A DNA stretch of 64,000 bases from assembly GCF_001592365.1 (NCBI RefSeq), contig NZ_BCWU01000003.1, forward strand, positions 1 to 64,000. The letters run 5' to 3'. Source of the stretch: Gordonia hydrophobica NBRC 16057. Its GTDB lineage: Bacteria; Actinomycetota; Actinomycetes; Mycobacteriales; Mycobacteriaceae. Shown here piece by piece: positions 62,340 to 64,000 of the stretch; the stretch's first letter is position 1, and the number at the start of each line of letters is the position of its first letter. The translations under genes were made by a program, and so were the position numbers. The notes below the pieces were generated by a model. The model was given only the letters and a program-made list of their open reading frames with translations, was not told the origin of the DNA and ran no database searches.

Positions 62340-62822
62340 ATGTCCGATTCTGCGCGCAATTCCCTCGGTCCCCTCGCTCCGTTCGCCGGACTGTGGCGCG
62401 GTGAGGGCGCCGGTCACTACGCCACCATCGACAGTTTCACCTACGTCGAGGAGATCGAGCTGACGCCGAGCGGCAGACCCTTCCTGTTCTATCGGTCCAA
62501 GACGCAGGCACCGGGTGGCGGTCGTGCGATGCACACCGAGACCGGCTATCTGCGCTTGGCGGGCCCGAACCACATCGAGTTGCTCGTCGCGCAGCCCACC
62601 GGGTTCGTCGAACTGCAGCGCGCCGAGGTGAACGGGGCGTCATTGCTGTTCACGCAGCACACCCTGGGCGTCTCCCCCGACGCGAAGCAGGTCCATTCGG
62701 TTCGACGGCGCTTCGAGCTCAGCGGCGACACCCTGGTCTACGACCTCTGGATGTCGTACGCCGATGTCCCCGTCTCCCACCACCTGCGGGCGGAGCTGCA
62801 CCGGGTATCGCTTCCCGCGTGA
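62340..62822 (+). CDS. nitrobindin-type heme-binding beta-barrel protein
   Basis: 160 residues. N-terminal LAPFAGLWRGEGAGHYATI is the nitrobindin GxWxGxGxGxYPTI motif, and the C-terminal VPVSHHLRAELHRV carries the proximal heme His. Mycobacterial nitrobindins bind ferric heme and isomerise peroxynitrite. The last codons and stop lie inside a 75-base palindrome (62809-62883). Confidence 0.9.
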   Translation: MSDSARNSLGPLAPFAGLWRGEGAGHYATIDSFTYVEEIELTPSGRPFLFYRSKTQAPGGGRAMHTETGYLRLAGPNHIELLVAQPTGFVELQRAEVNGASLLFTQHTLGVSPDAKQVHSVRRRFELSGDTLVYDLWMSYADVPVSHHLRAELHRVSLPA

Positions 62823-62883
62823 CGCGTCAATTCCCGCCTATTGTCGGACAATGCGCGAGAGTCGACGCCTCACGCGGGAAGCG
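62809..62883. repeat. 75-base palindrome, left copy
   Basis: Begins CGCTTCCCGC and ends GCGGGAAGCG. Architecture as in 63902-63976: 10-base outer arms, 5-base spacers, 14-base middle arms, 5-base inner arms (here ATTGT/ACAAT), short centre. Identity to the right copy is 65 of 75. It contains the nitrobindin stop codon and ends 8 bases before the stop of the nuclease-like gene. Confidence 0.85.
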
Positions 62884-62891
62884 AATCGGCG

Positions 62892-63827
62892 TCAGATGAG
62901 TCGCTCGTCCGACAGTGCTTCCCGCACCTTCATGACGACTGTTTTCGAGTACAGATCGTCGGTGATCCATCGGGTGACGCCGAGTTCGAGGCGGCGGAGC
63001 GCGTCCTCACGCTTCTTCTCCCGGTAGACGATGTCGCCTGGGTCGTCGCCTGGGCGCAGATCGCGCCAGTACTTCCGCTTGCCGTCGTACTCCGCGACCA
63101 CCTTCCCCGCCCACGAATAGTCGCAGTACGCGTTCGAGCCGTCCGACAGGACGAAATGCGTCTGCAGATCGGGGACAGGCAGTCCCGCCTGGATGATCTG
63201 CGCCCGTCCCCACGACTCATACGGATTGGCCGAACGCCCATCCGCGTGCTTGATCGCGGAGAGGGCCGTCGATGCCCCACTGAGTCGACGCTTGCCCAAC
63301 TCCGCGTACAGCTCGTCGACAGGCACGCCCATCCGCAGGGCGCTGTCGCAAGCGGCGAGACCCGCTGCGAAGCCGCGGGTCGCCGCGATGTCGACCGCGG
63401 TCCGCGCCGGATTCGTGACTTCGACGCCCTCGGCCTCCATCGTCGAGTTCGCGGGCAGCCCGGTGTGCAGATGCCGGGTGCGGAGCTTGCGCCCACCCGA
63501 GGAACTCGGTGTACTGAAGTGGACCACGCCCAGATCTGGGAGCAGCGTCGCGAGTCCGAGGACGGCCGCCGCCGACTCGTGACTGAGCGGGAAGCGAGAC
63601 TCGTCCCGCGCCGCGCCAAGACACTTCAGTCGGTACAGTTCCGCGTCGAGCCGACCTCGACCGTGGACGTCGACGGCAGGCAGGACGTCGGTGATCGCGT
63701 AGCGACCGCGGTCGACGGCGGTCAGCTCACCGCGTCGCACAGCCTGTTTCACCTGGAGGTCGGTGATGCCGACGTCGAGTGCACGGTCACGATGGATGAG
63801 TCCGATGGAGTCCTGGGGCCACTGCAT
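62892..63827 (-). CDS. AbiEi-type winged-helix protein with C-terminal nuclease-like domain (copy 2)
   Basis: About 311 residues from MQWPQDSIGLIHRDRALDVG. Same order as copy 1 at 29393: N-terminal AbiEi-like helix-turn-helix (ITDLQVKQAVRRGELTAVDRGRYAI), middle LSHESAAAVLGLATL and VTNPARTAVDIAATRGF, and C-terminal AYCDYSWAGKVVAEYDGKRKYW followed by REKKREDALRRLELGVTRWI, a D...ExDxxxK nuclease-fold pattern. The frame is open to 63944 but would start inside a palindrome, so the ATG at 63827 is preferred; no good ribosome-binding site is visible. No toxin partner adjacent. Confidence 0.8.
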   Translation of the reverse strand: MQWPQDSIGLIHRDRALDVGITDLQVKQAVRRGELTAVDRGRYAITDVLPAVDVHGRGRLDAELYRLKCLGAARDESRFPLSHESAAAVLGLATLLPDLGVVHFSTPSSSGGRKLRTRHLHTGLPANSTMEAEGVEVTNPARTAVDIAATRGFAAGLAACDSALRMGVPVDELYAELGKRRLSGASTALSAIKHADGRSANPYESWGRAQIIQAGLPVPDLQTHFVLSDGSNAYCDYSWAGKVVAEYDGKRKYWRDLRPGDDPGDIVYREKKREDALRRLELGVTRWITDDLYSKTVVMKVREALSDERLI

Positions 63828-63863
63828 GACCCAAGTCAAGACCGAAATCGGACGTTTGTCTCC

Positions 63864-63885
63864 TGCGCTATCCACAGATCTGCGA
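63864..63885 (-). promoter_or_regulatory. conserved CTATCCACAG element upstream of copy 2
   Basis: Differs by one base in 22 from 30403-30424. Lies 37 bases upstream of the ATG and 16 bases inside the right palindrome. Core resembles a DnaA box. Shared promoter element or recognition site of the encoded protein are both possible. Confidence 0.6.
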
Positions 63886-63901
63886 TTCGACGACGCGCCG
63901 C

Positions 63902-63976
63902 CGCTTCCCGCATCACGCGTCGACTCCCGCTCATTGTCCGCCAATGCGCGGGAGTCGACGCCTCAGGCGGGAAGCG
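63902..63976. repeat. 75-base palindrome, right copy
   Basis: Reads as 10-5-14-1-5-5-5-1-14-5-10: outer arms CGCTTCCCGC/GCGGGAAGCG, middle arms GCGTCGACTCCCGC/GCGGGAGTCGACGC, inner arms CATTG/CAATG and centre TCCGC. All three arm pairs are perfect in this copy. No gene follows to the right within the window, so it is not simply a terminator of a visible gene. Confidence 0.9.
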
Positions 63977-64000
63977 TTACCCGGCGCGGGAACCGACGCC

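Overview
The window is high-GC actinobacterial chromosome from a mycolate-containing genus of the Mycobacteriales (Corynebacteriales). The evidence is a complete mycofactocin gene set, a KshB-type 3-ketosteroid hydroxylase reductase behind a KstR-type operator, four Mce-associated membrane proteins, a CYP136-like P450 locus and a PGRS-like glycine repeat protein. Gordonia or a close relative fits best, but the genus is an inference without a database search.

Layout. 1-21,071 (all minus strand) is one biosynthetic operon: a DrrA-like ABC ATPase with a long N-terminal extension, two ABC-2 permeases, then two giant non-ribosomal peptide synthetases. Most junctions are 4-base ATGA/GTGA overlaps. 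The second synthetase runs off the left edge. At least five complete modules and part of a sixth are visible, and two adenylation domains carry a clear serine code. 21,301-23,534 holds an orphan Rv0910-like SRPBCC protein and a secreted protein with a mycobacterial PGRS-type Gly-Gly-Asn repeat domain but no PE domain. 23,639-28,892 is the complete S10 ribosomal operon (rpsJ to rpsQ), with a leader of about 330 nt.

29,321-30,497 and 62,809-63,976 are two separate copies of one architecture: an AbiEi-type winged-helix plus nuclease-like gene with a palindrome just after its stop codon, a CTATCCACAG element upstream of its start, and a second palindrome beyond that. This is the best candidate here for an undescribed element.

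30,531-33,296 carries a hot-dog thioesterase-like gene and a DsbA/DsbA/VKOR disulfide module. 33,392-45,196 is the mycofactocin region, split into mftE-F-G and mftR/mftA-B-C-D. Between them lie a CaiB/BaiF CoA-transferase, a TetR/SDR/SnoaL unit and a mycofactocin-type SDR whose promoter has a KstR-type box. KshB follows with a second KstR-type box, which links this redox-cofactor locus to steroid catabolism.

46,421-51,876 contains DoxX, AlkD-like, ferredoxin-reductase and two paralogous lipocalin-like proteins around a TetR gene. 51,976-54,318 is a four-gene Mce-associated operon with no mce genes nearby. 54,338-57,184 is an SDR-TetR-P450 unit resembling Rv3057c-Rv3058c-Rv3059. The right end carries menC, an MpaB-type oxygenase, small conserved genes, a 40-residue amphipathic peptide gene, an EamA transporter and a nitrobindin. 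Convergent gene pairs are generally closed by long, near-perfect hairpins. I saw no tRNA, rRNA, CRISPR array or intact insertion sequence.
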